Shown: positions 1 through 9,064, numbered from the stretch's first letter. The stretch is 64,000 bases of DNA from Olsenella timonensis (GCF_900119915.1 NZ_LT635455.1:2108001-2172000); one strand, 5' to 3'. Notes: a model not told the origin generated them from the letters alone. Translations and numbers: made by a program.

Positions 1-2
1 CC

Positions 3-1697
3 ATGTCCGATTTCGCTGCACCCGTCGACGCCACGACCACGCCCGCCTGGGCCGCGCTCAAGGCGCACCATGACGAGCTCGTGAGCTCGGGCTTCTCGCT
101 CAAGGAGGCCTTCGCCGCAGACGCCGGCCGCGTCGAGCGCCTCTCCTTCGACATGGACGACCTCCGCTTCGACCTCTCCAAGAACCTCGTCGACGAGAGG
201 ACCCTCTCGCTGCTGTGCGACCTCGCGCGCGAGGTGGGCCTGGAGCAGCGCCGCGACGCGATGTTCTCCGGAGAGCACATCAACACCACCGAGGACCGCG
301 CCGTCCTGCACACGGCCCTGCGCCGCCCCGCCGAGGACGCCGGCAGGCTCGTCGTGGACGGGCAGGACTGCGTGGCCGACGTCCGCGAGGTGCTGGACCG
401 CATGTACGCCTTCGCCGAGCGCGTGCGCTCCGGCGAGTGGAAGGGCGTCACGGGCAAGCGCATCGAGCACGTCATGTCCATCGGCATCGGCGGCTCCGAC
501 CTCGGCCCCGTCATGGTCTACGAGGCCCTCAAGCCCTACGCCGACGCCGGGATCGACTGCCGCTACGTCTCCAACATCGACCCCAACGACATGGCCGAGA
601 AGGTCAAGGGCCTGGATCCCGAGACCACGCTCGTGATCATCGTCTCCAAGACCTTCACCACGCTCGAGACCCTCACCAACGCGCGCGAGGCCAAGGCGTG
701 GCTGCTCGAGACCCTGCGCGCCCAGGGCGCGATCGACGGGTCCGCTGAGCAGGACGCCGAGGCCATCCGGGCGCACTTCGTCGCCGTCTCCACGGCGCTC
801 GACCTGGTGGCCGACTTCGGCATCGACCCCGAGAACGCCTTCGGCTTCTGGAGCTGGGTCGGCGGCCGCTACTCCGTCGACTCCGCCGTGGGCCTGTCGC
901 TGATCATCGCCCTCGGTCCGGAGCGCTTCGAGTGCTTCCTGCGCGGCTTCCACGACCTCGACCGCTACTTCTGCGAGACCCCGCTCGAGCAGAACGTGGT
1001 GGCGCTTCTCGGCCTGCTCAACGTCTGGTACGTGAACTTCTGGGGCGCCGAGAGCCACGCCGTGCTGCCGTACAACCAGTACCTGCACCGCTTCCCGGCC
1101 TACCTCCAGCAGCTCACGATGGAGTCCAACGGCAAGAGCGTGCGCTGGGACGGCAGCCCCGTGACCTCCGCCACCGGCGAGATCTTCTGGGGCGAGCCGG
1201 GCACCAACGGGCAGCACGCGTTCTATCAGCTCATCCACCAGGGCACCCGCATGATCCCGGCGGACTTCATCGCCTTCGTGAACACGCCCAACCCCGCCAA
1301 GGACGGCGAGCAGGACGTCCACGAGCTCTTCCTCGGCAACTTCCTCGCGCAGACCAAGGCCCTCGCCTTCGGCAAGACGGCCGACGAGGTGCGCGCCGAG
1401 GGCACGGCGGAGTGGATGGTCCCGGCCCGCTGCTTCACCGGCAACCGTCCCACCACGTCGATCTTTGGCATCGACCTCACGCCGCATGCGCTCGGCGAGC
1501 TCATCGCGCTCTACGAGCACATCACCTTCGTCGAGGGCACGGTCTGGGGGCTCGACAGCTACGACCAGTGGGGCGTCGAGCTGGGCAAGCAGCTCGCCAA
1601 GCAGATCACGCCCGCCTTCCACGACGACGCGGCGCTCGCCGAGCAGGACGCGTCCACCCAGGCGCTCATCGCCTACTACCGCGCGCACCGCAAGTAG
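3..1697 (+). CDS. pgi: Glucose-6-phosphate isomerase
   Basis: Interconverts glucose 6-phosphate and fructose 6-phosphate in the cytoplasm, the second step of glycolysis and the entry point for the glucose 6-phosphate made by the trehalose locus. The 564-residue length is normal for the family. The first PGI signature is visible around residues 277-292 ([16 protein letters not shown]) and the second near the C terminus ([15 protein letters not shown]). Only two bases precede the ATG here, so its ribosome-binding site must be read from the mirror copy, where GGAAGGAG sits upstream. The gene is followed by two back-to-back hairpins. No frameshift or missing motif is seen. Confidence 0.95.
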   Translation: MSDFAAPVDATTTPAWAALKAHHDELVSSGFSLKEAFAADAGRVERLSFDMDDLRFDLSKNLVDERTLSLLCDLAREVGLEQRRDAMFSGEHINTTEDRAVLHTALRRPAEDAGRLVVDGQDCVADVREVLDRMYAFAERVRSGEWKGVTGKRIEHVMSIGIGGSDLGPVMVYEALKPYADAGIDCRYVSNIDPNDMAEKVKGLDPETTLVIIVSKTFTTLETLTNAREAKAWLLETLRAQGAIDGSAEQDAEAIRAHFVAVSTALDLVADFGIDPENAFGFWSWVGGRYSVDSAVGLSLIIALGPERFECFLRGFHDLDRYFCETPLEQNVVALLGLLNVWYVNFWGAESHAVLPYNQYLHRFPAYLQQLTMESNGKSVRWDGSPVTSATGEIFWGEPGTNGQHAFYQLIHQGTRMIPADFIAFVNTPNPAKDGEQDVHELFLGNFLAQTKALAFGKTADEVRAEGTAEWMVPARCFTGNRPTTSIFGIDLTPHALGELIALYEHITFVEGTVWGLDSYDQWGVELGKQLAKQITPAFHDDAALAEQDASTQALIAYYRAHRK

Positions 1698-1759
1698 GTC
1701 AAAAGGGGACAGTCCCCTTTTGACCCATTCGGGCCGTCGGGCTTCTCGCCCGGCGGCCC
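1697..1759 (+). terminator. Two consecutive hairpins after pgi
   Basis: The first hairpin has perfect 13-bp arms (GGTCAAAAGGGGA, 1697-1709, with 1713-1725) and a 3-base loop; it overlaps the last base of the pgi stop codon. The second has 12-bp arms (1731-1742 with 1748-1759, one G-U pair) and the loop TTCTC, so the stem-loop boundary spells the 9-mer CTTCTCGCC that recurs through the window. A T run follows neither stem, so termination is likely but not certain; the first stem also resembles a dispersed REP-type palindrome. Confidence 0.55.
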
Positions 1760-1778
1760 TTCTGAGACGAGGAGAGGC

Positions 1779-2621
1779 ATGCCAAAGCCAGTGAGCCGTC
1801 GCTCGGCGTTTGCCGAGAAGAGCGCGGATGAGATCGCCCGGTCGTATCTCGGCTGGTTCAGGCGGCTGCGTGCGTGCTGCGCGGTCGCGGCCGTCATCGT
1901 GGGCACCGTGGCCGTCGCGGGCCTGGTCGTGCTGGACAGCCTCGCCCTCTACCTGCTGGGCCTCGTCGCGCTGGTCGGCGTCGGCGTCTACGTTCGATGG
2001 CGCGTGAACCGGGAGTTCCAGACGCTCATCGCCATCATCAACACCGACTGCGACGCGGGGAAGTGGCGCGGCGTGATCTCTCGGCTCCGGGAGCATGACG
2101 CCCGCAGACGCCGCGCCCGCTCGCTGTGCGACTGCTATCTGGCGATCGCCGACCTGGAGGAGCTTCGCCCCGCGGACGCGCTCGCACGCATGTCGGGCCT
2201 CTCCTTTGGTCGGCGCTCTGCCCTCAACGTGATGCTCTACCAGAACCGCGTCGTCTGCGCGAGCGAGCTGCGTGACGCCGCGACGCTCGACGCCGCGCTC
2301 ACCGCCCTGCGCGAGCTCGCGGCGGGGTATCGCGCGGGCTCCAAGAAGCGCGAGCTGGCGGAGCGGCAGCTGGCGGACCTCGAGCTCTCGCTCAAGCCGC
2401 GGGAGGCATGGGACGCCGAGGACGAGGCGCGCGCCCGAGGGCGCGTGGAGGCCGCGTCGTCCCATCGCGAGCACGTGTCATGGTCGCTGCTCCTGGCCGA
2501 CCGCGAGCTGCTGGCCGGCGACGCCGCCACCGCGCGAAGGCTTCTGGACGAGAGCGACCTCGCGCCGATGACCCCGCGCGCGGCCGCCCGCCGCGAGGCG
2601 CTTCTCGCCCGGCTGCCCTAG
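1779..2621 (+). CDS. Hypothetical membrane-anchored protein
   Basis: A 280-residue protein that I do not recognise. Two adjacent hydrophobic segments (about residues 31-50 and 52-70) would anchor it in the membrane near its N terminus. The remaining 200 residues are charged, Ala/Leu/Arg-rich and helical, with a spacing suggestive of TPR-like helix pairs, although no clear repeat consensus can be read. The ATG is preceded by GAGGAG at good spacing. It lies 81 bases downstream of pgi, beyond the two hairpins, so it is probably transcribed separately. No function is proposed. Confidence 0.8.
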   Translation: MPKPVSRRSAFAEKSADEIARSYLGWFRRLRACCAVAAVIVGTVAVAGLVVLDSLALYLLGLVALVGVGVYVRWRVNREFQTLIAIINTDCDAGKWRGVISRLREHDARRRRARSLCDCYLAIADLEELRPADALARMSGLSFGRRSALNVMLYQNRVVCASELRDAATLDAALTALRELAAGYRAGSKKRELAERQLADLELSLKPREAWDAEDEARARGRVEAASSHREHVSWSLLLADRELLAGDAATARRLLDESDLAPMTPRAAARREALLARLP

Positions 2622-2703
2622 CCGCACAACCCCGCATGAGGTCGTCTACCTGCGGATCGCAACCACAGGGCGCCTGCGCGTCGCCAAAAATGCAGCCCGC
2701 TGG

Positions 2704-2731
2704 TTGGTGGTGCGCGCCCGTCTGGTACCGT
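2704..2731 (+). promoter_or_regulatory. Candidate promoter for the XRE-family gene
   Basis: TTGGTG at 2704-2709 and TACCGT at 2726-2731 are separated by 16 bases and lie about 60 bases before the chosen ATG. Both hexamers are imperfect, and the assignment is by eye only. Confidence 0.35.
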
Positions 2732-2792
2732 AGCGTGTGAGGTGCCGGCAGACCACGCGCCCCGTGCGCCCACCACGACCGAAGGGCCAGCC

Positions 2793-3830
2793 ATGAGCTT
2801 TCGCGACAACCTCCAGCACCTCCGCGCCACGCGCAACATGACCCAGGAGCAGCTTGCCATGCTGCTCGGCGTCTCCCGCCAGTCCGTGACCAAGTGGGAG
2901 GCCGAGAAGAGCTACCCCGAGATGGACAAGCTCCTCAAGCTCTGCCAGATCTTCGAGTGCTCGCTCGACGACCTCGTCCAGGGCGACCTCACCGGCCGCG
3001 AGCCGGCGCCCGGAGCCGCCGCCGTTCCCGCCGGGCCGCCCACCGACGTCTGCGGCTACGACGAGCACCAGCGCATGATGGCCTGGAAGGTGCCGACGGG
3101 CGTCGCGGCCATCCTCGTGGGCATCGCGATAGGCCTCTTCTTCGAGGGTGCGGCCGACCTCGCGCCGGTGGGCGCGCGCGACGGCCTCTTCGTCGTCATC
3201 ATCCTGGCGGGCATCCTCGGGGGCCTGGCGTTTCTCGTCCCGGCCGGCATGGAGCACGCCGCGTTCCAGCGGGCGCATCCCTACGTGGAGGACTTCTACA
3301 CCGACGACGACCGCGCCGCCGCGCGCAAGTCCTTCTCGGTCGGCCTCGTCGGGGGCATCGCGCTCATCTTCGTGGGCATCGGCTTTCTGATCGTGCTCGG
3401 CGAGGACCAGGCGCTCGAGAACGTCGCCCTGTTCTTCCTGATGTTCTTCATCGCGCTGGGGGTGTGGAACATCGTCCACTACGGGATGCTGCTCGGGCGC
3501 ACCAACGTGGCCGAGTACAACCGCTCCGTGGGCGAGGAGCTCGAGGTGGAGGAGATCGTGAGGGCGCAGCTGGACGACGCCCGGCGTGAGGCGCTGCTCG
3601 AGGCCAAGAGGCGGGACGAGAAGATTGGCGCCGTGTGCGCGGTCATCATGATCCTGGCCACGATCGTGGGGCTCGGCCTGCTGTTCGCGCCCGTGCTCGC
3701 CTCGCCCGACCCGAGCGCGTTCGACCCGATCGGGACCTCGGCCATGTGGTTCTGGGTGGCCTGGCCCGTGGGCGGGATGCTCTGCGGGATCGTGGCCCTG
3801 CTGATGAGGGCGTTCGGAAGGGGGGAGTGA
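2793..3830 (+). CDS. XRE-family DNA-binding protein with six membrane segments
   Basis: The N-terminal 65 residues form a Cro/C1-type helix-turn-helix (NMTQEQLAMLLGVSRQSVTKW, recognition helix about residues 27-38). After a Pro/Ala linker come about six hydrophobic segments, in two groups of three separated by a cytoplasmic charged stretch (EEIVRAQLDDARREALLEAK). This layout, a DNA-binding head on a membrane-embedded body, is common in Actinobacteria and Firmicutes, where such proteins often sense envelope conditions; the ligand here is unknown. I chose the ATG at 2793 because the protein then starts with MSFRDNLQHLR, as relatives do; a GTG at 2742 would add 17 unconvincing residues. Confidence 0.85.
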   Translation: MSFRDNLQHLRATRNMTQEQLAMLLGVSRQSVTKWEAEKSYPEMDKLLKLCQIFECSLDDLVQGDLTGREPAPGAAAVPAGPPTDVCGYDEHQRMMAWKVPTGVAAILVGIAIGLFFEGAADLAPVGARDGLFVVIILAGILGGLAFLVPAGMEHAAFQRAHPYVEDFYTDDDRAAARKSFSVGLVGGIALIFVGIGFLIVLGEDQALENVALFFLMFFIALGVWNIVHYGMLLGRTNVAEYNRSVGEELEVEEIVRAQLDDARREALLEAKRRDEKIGAVCAVIMILATIVGLGLLFAPVLASPDPSAFDPIGTSAMWFWVAWPVGGMLCGIVALLMRAFGRGE

Positions 3831-3897
3831 CGGCTGCGCCGTCCTTGTCGCCCGGGGTAGGTCACGGGCGGCGCCGCCCCCGCACCCTGCTCTGTCG

Positions 3898-3903
3898 TAC
3901 AAT
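3898..3903 (+). promoter_or_regulatory. -10 element TACAAT before the DUF362 gene
   Basis: TACAAT lies 37 bases before the ATG of the next gene. No convincing -35 box is seen 17 bases upstream, where a 14-bp GC palindrome (GGGCGGCGCCGCCC, 3866-3879) sits instead; that palindrome may end the preceding transcript. Confidence 0.4.
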
Positions 3904-3939
3904 CTCTGCGCGAGGGACGACGAGGAGAGGGGCCTCATC

Positions 3940-5124
3940 ATGGACACCGCCAAGGTCTACTACACCAACCTGCGCACGTACGCCAAGGAGAGCCAGCTCG
4001 ACAAGCTCAGGCGGCTCATCCTCCGTGCCGGAATCGACCAAATTGACTTCGAGAACAAGTTCGTTGCCATCAAGATCCACTTCGGCGAGCTCGGCAACCT
4101 GAGCTTCCTGCGCCCCAACTACGCCCGGGTCGTGGCCGACGTGGTCAAGGAGCTGGGCGGCAAGCCCTTCCTCACGGACTGCAACACGCTCTACGTGGGC
4201 AGCCGCAAGAACGCGCTCGAGCACATCGACTGCGCCTACCAGAACGGCTTCACGCCCTACGCCACCGGCTGCCAGGTGATCATCGCCGACGGCCTCAAGG
4301 GCACGGACGAGACCCTCGTGCCCGTGAAGAACGGCGAGTACGTGAGGGAGGCCAAGATCGGCCACGCCCTCATGGACGCGGACATTGTGATCAGCCTCAC
4401 GCACTTCAAGGGCCACGAGCAGGCCGGCTTTGGCGGCTGCATGAAGAACCTCGGCATGGGCGGCGGCAGCCGCGCGGGCAAGATGGAGCAGCACTCATCC
4501 GGCAAGCCGGGCGTGGACCACGAGAGGTGCGTCGGCTGCCGCGCGTGCGAGCGCATCTGCGCGCACGGGGCCATCTCCTTCGGCGCCACGCGCGAGCGTG
4601 AGCTGCCGAGCGGCAAGGTCGTCACCGTGCCCGTGGCCACGATCGACCACGACCGCTGCGTGGGCTGCGGGCGCTGCATCGGCGCCTGCAACCAGGACGC
4701 CGTCAAGCCGGGCTCCGACTCCGCGGTCGACGAGCTCAACTGCAAGATCGCCGAGTACACGCAGGCCGTGGTGCAGGACCGCCCGAGCTTCCACATCTCG
4801 CTGGCCATCGACGTCTCGCCCAACTGCGACTGCCACGCCGAGAACGACACGCCGATCGTGCCGGACCTCGGCATGTTCGCGAGCTTTGACCCCGTGGCGA
4901 TCGACCAGGCGTGCATCGACATGGCGCTCGCCGCGCCGACGCTGCCCAACTCCGAGCTCACGGACATGCGCGCCAGGCTGGAGGCCGAGGGCGGCATCCC
5001 CGAGCGCTGCCAGCACGACCACTTCAACCTCACGCACCCGGACACCAACTGGCGCTCCATGATCGAGCACGGCGAGAAGATCGGTCTGGGCACGAGCCGC
5101 TACGAGTTGATCGAGGTGAAGTAG
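3940..5124 (+). CDS. DUF362 domain protein with two 4Fe-4S clusters
   Basis: A 394-residue cytoplasmic iron-sulfur protein. Residues 1-185 and the C-terminal third match the DUF362 fold (for example KIHFGELGNLSFLRPNYAR and HFKGHEQAGFGGCMKNLGMG). In between, around residues 190-250, are two bacterial ferredoxin motifs: CVGCRACERIC and CVGCGRCIGAC. Relatives are commonly annotated as Fe-S cluster-binding or ferredoxin-like proteins; their electron partner is not established. In an organism that uses PFOR (56207-59743), an accessory role in ferredoxin-linked electron transfer is reasonable inference only. GAGGAGAGGGG precedes the ATG. It is monocistronic, with 246 bases before the next gene. Confidence 0.9.
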   Translation: MDTAKVYYTNLRTYAKESQLDKLRRLILRAGIDQIDFENKFVAIKIHFGELGNLSFLRPNYARVVADVVKELGGKPFLTDCNTLYVGSRKNALEHIDCAYQNGFTPYATGCQVIIADGLKGTDETLVPVKNGEYVREAKIGHALMDADIVISLTHFKGHEQAGFGGCMKNLGMGGGSRAGKMEQHSSGKPGVDHERCVGCRACERICAHGAISFGATRERELPSGKVVTVPVATIDHDRCVGCGRCIGACNQDAVKPGSDSAVDELNCKIAEYTQAVVQDRPSFHISLAIDVSPNCDCHAENDTPIVPDLGMFASFDPVAIDQACIDMALAAPTLPNSELTDMRARLEAEGGIPERCQHDHFNLTHPDTNWRSMIEHGEKIGLGTSRYELIEVK

Positions 5125-5222
5125 CGGCCCTCGGGCTGGCCTTGGGCGGAGCTCGCCCTGTGGGCCGGGACCGGACTCGTCGAGCGCGGCGGCGCGCTCG
5201 CCCTTCTCGCCGGGCGGACCTG

Positions 5223-5309
5223 GTTTCGTACATTGGTTACCTGAAAAACCAGGGAACCGCAGGTCGAGAAGAACCGGGCGCCCCCGAACGCTCGTCGAGT
5301 GTACGAAAC
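5223..5309 (+). promoter_or_regulatory. Nested inverted repeats before the ribokinase operon
   Basis: GTTTCGTACA (5223-5232) and its exact reverse complement TGTACGAAAC (5300-5309) flank a second inverted repeat (GGTTACCTG at 5235-5243 with CCAGGGAACC at 5249-5258). TACTAT at about 5329 could be a -10 box just downstream. The arrangement suits a pair of operator half-sites that a repressor could bridge, or a long stem in the leader. No regulator gene adjoins the operon. The remaining spacer (5125-5222) is GC-rich and holds only a copy of the 9-mer CTTCTCGCC. Confidence 0.45.
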
Positions 5310-5370
5310 TGCGCCCGGGCGGCGATGTACTATGGAGAAGAGAGCGCGAACCGCCCGCGAGGAGGCTGCC

Positions 5371-6282
5371 ATGCCAAAGGTGATCGTCTTCGGCAGCATG
5401 AACATGGACCTGTCCATCGACGCGCCGCGCGTGCCCGACGCCGGGGAGACGCTGGCCGGGTCCGGCTTCATCACCGCCGCGGGCGGAAAGGGCGCCAACC
5501 AGGCCGTTGCCGCCGCGCGGCTGGGCGCCGACGTCCGCATGATCGCCGCGGTGGGCGAGGACGGCTTTGGCGAGACGCTCGTGCGCGGCCTTGCGGGCGC
5601 CGGGGCCGACGTCTCCCTCGTGCGGCGCCTGCCGGGCGCCTCCACCGGCGTGGCCGTGATCCTGCGCACCGCCGGCGAGAACCGCATCGTGCTGCACGCG
5701 GGGGCCAACCATGCGCTCGGGGCAGAGGACATAGCCTCCGACCTGCGTCGCATTGGCGAGAAGAACGACATTCTCGTCACCCAGGGGGAGTGCGCGCCCG
5801 CGGCCACGGAGGCCGCCCTGCGTGCGGCGCGCGAGCTGGGCCTGTACACCATATACAACCCGGCGCCGGCGCGCCCCGCGCCCGACGACCTCTGGCCGTG
5901 CGTGGACCTCGTCTGCCTCAACGAGACCGAGTGCCAGCTCATGTGCGGCATCCTGCCGTCCGACGCCGGGACGTGCCGCGCCGCCGCCGACCGCCTGCGC
6001 GCGCTCGGCGCGGGTGCGGTGGTCATAACGCTGGGTGCGGCGGGGTCGTTCGGCGTGGGGCCGGACGGAGCGGAGCTGCGGATTGCGGCGATGCCCGCGA
6101 CGGTCGTCGACACCACGGGCGCCGGGGACACGTTCATCGGCGCGCTCGCGGCCGGGCGCGCGCGGGGCCTCTCGCTCGGCGACTCCATGAGCTGGGGCGC
6201 CGCTGCCGCCGCCGTCGCGGTGAGCCGCCTGGGGGCCCAGCCGTCCATACCGACCGCCGCAGAAGTGGAGGCACCGCGATGA
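5371..6282 (+). CDS. rbsK: Ribokinase-type PfkB sugar kinase
   Basis: Phosphorylates D-ribose to ribose 5-phosphate with ATP. The 303-residue protein opens with the PfkB signature (VIVFGSMNMDLSI, then AGGKGANQAVAAARLG) and ends with the second signature DTTGAGDTFIGAL, whose catalytic base is Asp253. The ATG at 5371 has GAGGAGG upstream and gives the usual N terminus. The gene overlaps the nucleoside hydrolase by four bases (ATGA), so the two are translationally coupled. The pair makes sense as a pathway: the hydrolase frees ribose from nucleosides and this kinase returns it to pentose-phosphate metabolism. Ribose is the inferred substrate; other PfkB sugars are possible. Confidence 0.88.
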   Translation: MPKVIVFGSMNMDLSIDAPRVPDAGETLAGSGFITAAGGKGANQAVAAARLGADVRMIAAVGEDGFGETLVRGLAGAGADVSLVRRLPGASTGVAVILRTAGENRIVLHAGANHALGAEDIASDLRRIGEKNDILVTQGECAPAATEAALRAARELGLYTIYNPAPARPAPDDLWPCVDLVCLNETECQLMCGILPSDAGTCRAAADRLRALGAGAVVITLGAAGSFGVGPDGAELRIAAMPATVVDTTGAGDTFIGALAAGRARGLSLGDSMSWGAAAAAVAVSRLGAQPSIPTAAEVEAPR

Positions 6283-7244
6283 CGACGAGCGACGCGCGCC
6301 GGAGGCTGATCCTCGACCTGGACACCGGCATCGACGACGCGCTGGCCCTCGCCTTTGCGCTGGGCAGCCCGGAGGTCGAGCTCATCGGCGTGACCTGTAC
6401 GTTTGGCAACGTGGGCATGCGCACGGCCGTGCGCAACACCCGCGTCCTGCTCGGGCTCCTGGGGCACCCGGAGGTGCCCGTCTTCGCCGGCGCGGACCGC
6501 GCGCTCGCGGCGACGCGCCCCTATGAGCCGGGCGCGGCCGTCGCGCGCATCCATGGCCGCAACGGCCTGGGCGACCAGCGCGTGTCGGGCTGGTGCTCCC
6601 AGGCGCCGGGGGACGCCCTGGACTTTCTGCGCGAGGCGGCCGAGAAGTACGCCGGCTCGCTGCTCTACGTGCCCACGGGCCCGCTCACGAACCTGGCGCA
6701 CGCGCTGGGCGGCATCCCCGGGCTGACCGAGGCGCTCGGCCGCGTCACCTTCATGGGCGGGGCGCTCGCCGTCCCCGGCAACGTGACGCCCTGCGCGGAG
6801 GCCAACGTCGCGAACGACCCCGCGGCAGCCGACGCCGTGCTCCGCGGCGGTCTGCGCACGCGCATGGTCGGCCTCGACGTGACGCACCAGGCGGTGCTCA
6901 CGCGGGAGGACACCGCCGCATGGCGCGAGCTGGGCACGCCGGCGGCGCTCCTCCTCGCCGACGCGACCGACCACTACATCTCCGTCTACGAGGAGAACAA
7001 CCCGCAGCTGGGAGGGTGTGCCCTGCATGACCCGCTGGCCGTGGCGGCGGCGATCGACCCCTCGCTCGTGGGCTGTCTCGGCGCCAACCTTCGCGTGGAC
7101 CTCGAGGGCCCCACGCGGGGTCGCACCGTCTGCGACCCCGACCGCCTGCGCGACGCCGAGAAGACCTGCGAGGTCGCGCTCACGGTTGACGCGCCGCGCT
7201 TCCTGCACGAGTTCCGCGCTCGGGTGCTCCGCGCGCTGAGCTGA
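6279..7244 (+). CDS. Inosine/uridine-preferring nucleoside hydrolase
   Basis: Hydrolyses the N-glycosidic bond of ribonucleosides to give free base and ribose. The 321-residue protein carries the calcium-binding aspartate motif near its N terminus (LDLDTGIDDA, Asp13, Asp15, Asp19, Asp20) and the later family signatures EANVANDPAAA and HDPLAVAAAIDP. Which nucleosides it prefers cannot be told from sequence. It begins inside the stop codon of the ribokinase gene and ends 27 bases before the convergent esterase gene, so there is little room for a terminator. The adenine deaminase further along the arm would process one of the possible freed bases. Confidence 0.9.
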   Translation: MTTSDARRRLILDLDTGIDDALALAFALGSPEVELIGVTCTFGNVGMRTAVRNTRVLLGLLGHPEVPVFAGADRALAATRPYEPGAAVARIHGRNGLGDQRVSGWCSQAPGDALDFLREAAEKYAGSLLYVPTGPLTNLAHALGGIPGLTEALGRVTFMGGALAVPGNVTPCAEANVANDPAAADAVLRGGLRTRMVGLDVTHQAVLTREDTAAWRELGTPAALLLADATDHYISVYEENNPQLGGCALHDPLAVAAAIDPSLVGCLGANLRVDLEGPTRGRTVCDPDRLRDAEKTCEVALTVDAPRFLHEFRARVLRALS

Positions 7245-7271
7245 CGGCAGGGCCCCGGTGCCCCGCCTACC

Positions 7272-8135
7272 CTACTGTTGCTCGGGAGGGCGCAGCTTGG
7301 TCAGCGCCGAGTAGTCCACGTCCACCGAGCTGGGGCGCATCGGGCCGGGCGCGTACCAGTCGAGCGCGCAGTCGATCCACGCGTTCCAGAACGGCCACTC
7401 GTGCGCGCCGATGTCGGGCTCCCAGTACGTCACGTCAAAGTCGGCGTCCCGCAGCAGCTTCACGAGGTCGCGGTTGTTCTGGCAGAGGCTGTCGTGCAGA
7501 CCGCACGCGGCGTAGAAGCGCGGCTTGATCAGCTCGGGGTCCCTGCGGAAGCGGTCGATTAGCGCGACGTAGTCCTTGTCGGAGCCCAGCACGGTGTCGA
7601 TGTCGCCGAAGAAGCGCTCGTAGTACTTGCGCTTCCGCGGCGAGCGACTCTCGACGGCCTCGAGCACGCGGTCGCGCATGAAGGCGCCCGAGAGGATGAT
7701 GATCGAGCCAAAGCGGTCCGGGCGCAGGAGCCCGTTGATCAGGGCCGTGTACGCCCCGATCGAGATGCCGGCCAGGGCGGTGTCCTCGCGCTTGGAGGAC
7801 AGCGGGAAGAGGCGCCGCGTGAAGTCGACCAGCTCCTCGCTGATGAACTTGCCGTGCCACTCGTTGATCTCAGGCTTGTTGAGGTAGAGCCCGTCCTCCC
7901 CGGACGGCATGACGAGGGCGATGTCGCGCGCCTCGGCCGTCTCCACCACGTGGGTGCGGTCGATCCAGTCCACGTCCTGGCCGAAGAGCCCGTGCAGCAG
8001 GTAGACCGTGCGATACGGCCCGCGACGCTTCTTCGCCAGCTTGTCGCCGTCCATCTTGTCGGCGGGGATGACGACCGTGAGCACCACGTTGCGCTCAAGG
8101 TAGTGGGAGTAGAAGTCGACTCTGAGCAGTGCCAT
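7272..8135 (-). CDS. Alpha/beta-hydrolase esterase (esterase-D/tributyrin-esterase type), copy 1
   Basis: A 287-residue cytoplasmic carboxylesterase with no signal peptide. It has the alpha/beta-hydrolase fold of the putative esterase family: an oxyanion-hole HG in YLLHGLFGQ (residues 45-53), nucleophile Ser125 in GISIG, and a late histidine (His245 in GAHEWPFW) that fits the charge relay. Family members act on short-chain esters such as acetylated sugars or on S-formylglutathione; the substrate here is unknown. It is the downstream gene of a pair, 35 bases after a clear paralogue, and the two are almost surely cotranscribed. RBS is GGGAGGGCGAG. Confidence 0.87.
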   Translation of the reverse strand: MALLRVDFYSHYLERNVVLTVVIPADKMDGDKLAKKRRGPYRTVYLLHGLFGQDVDWIDRTHVVETAEARDIALVMPSGEDGLYLNKPEINEWHGKFISEELVDFTRRLFPLSSKREDTALAGISIGAYTALINGLLRPDRFGSIIILSGAFMRDRVLEAVESRSPRKRKYYERFFGDIDTVLGSDKDYVALIDRFRRDPELIKPRFYAACGLHDSLCQNNRDLVKLLRDADFDVTYWEPDIGAHEWPFWNAWIDCALDWYAPGPMRPSSVDVDYSALTKLRPPEQQ

Positions 8136-8170
8136 TCTCGCCCTCCCCTGGGTCGGGCCGCGACGCTGCC

Positions 8171-9028
8171 CTACAGAAGCCAGCCGAGCGCCTCGGGCAG
8201 CGCGGCGTTCCAGAAGCCCCAGTCGTGTCCGCCGTTCATCTCATGATACGTGACGTCGAGCCCCGTGTCGCGCATACGGCCCGCAAGCATCCGGTTAGCT
8301 TCGGCGAGCGGGTCCTGGTTGCCGCAGGTCATGAAGATGCGCGGCCTCGGACGGTCACAGTAGACGAGGTCAGCGGCGAGGCGAGCCGGGTCCTTGTCGG
8401 AGTCGCGCACGTGGGAGAGGTCGCCGAAGGTGTGCTCGAGGAAGTCGCGGGAGAGGAAGAACAGACCGTCGGAGGAGATGACCTGGTCAAAGCTGTTGAT
8501 GATCATGGCCGAGGAGAGCGCCACGATCGAGCCGAACGTCTCGCAGTACTTGAGGCCGTTGCGGAGCGCCCCGTACGCGCCCATCGAGATGCCGCCGATG
8601 AACGTGTCCTCGCGGCGGCACGAGAGCGGGAACATCCTGCGCGCGACCTCGACGAGCTCCTGGCCCACGAAGCGCCCGTAGTAGTTGTGGACCTCGGGCT
8701 GGTCCAGGTAGAACGCGTTGTAGCCGGACGGCATGACCACGGCGATGCCATGGCTCTCGGCCCAGTTGCGGATGCGCGTCTCGCTGATCCAGTCCGCATG
8801 GTTGCCCGAGATGCCGTGCAGCAGGAACAGCGTCTTGAAAGGCTCCCTCTTGGGAGGGTAGGGGCTCTGCTCCCAGGCGCGCATCTCGGCCTCGAGCGTA
8901 CCGCCCGCATGGCGCATCGCGGAGTCGGTCGCGTAGGCCGCCCCCTGGTCGTCGACGGGGAGGATGACCTCGAGCGTGGTGGTGCGCATGAGGCTGGAGG
9001 AGAAGTAGTCAACGCTGATGAGGGCCAT
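8171..9028 (-). CDS. Alpha/beta-hydrolase esterase, copy 2
   Basis: A 285-residue paralogue of the next gene: both open with MAL-(I/L)-(S/R)-VD and share the order LLHG, VVMPSG, nucleophile elbow, terminal histidine. Here the nucleophile is Ser148 in GGISMG and the histidine is His268 (GGHDWGFWN). An insertion of about 20 residues (residues 30-58) lengthens the cap before the first strand. Start ATG at 9028 is fixed by a perfect AAAGGAGG; upstream codons in the same frame have no support. TATACT 37 bases upstream supplies a -10 box. The pair sits between nucleoside salvage and the trehalose locus, perhaps removing acyl groups from imported sugars, but this is only context. Confidence 0.87.
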   Translation of the reverse strand: MALISVDYFSSSLMRTTTLEVILPVDDQGAAYATDSAMRHAGGTLEAEMRAWEQSPYPPKREPFKTLFLLHGISGNHADWISETRIRNWAESHGIAVVMPSGYNAFYLDQPEVHNYYGRFVGQELVEVARRMFPLSCRREDTFIGGISMGAYGALRNGLKYCETFGSIVALSSAMIINSFDQVISSDGLFFLSRDFLEHTFGDLSHVRDSDKDPARLAADLVYCDRPRPRIFMTCGNQDPLAEANRMLAGRMRDTGLDVTYHEMNGGHDWGFWNAALPEALGWLL

Positions 9029-9064
9029 GGGGCCTCCTTTGGTCAGGCGAGAAGAACGCGGACC

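Noticed and set aside
4911-7244. Apparent 777-codon fusion running from the DUF362 gene into the nucleoside hydrolase
   Set aside because: Its first 450 codons are out-of-frame shadow of DUF362 and ribokinase; only the part from 6279 is real and it has its own coupled start.
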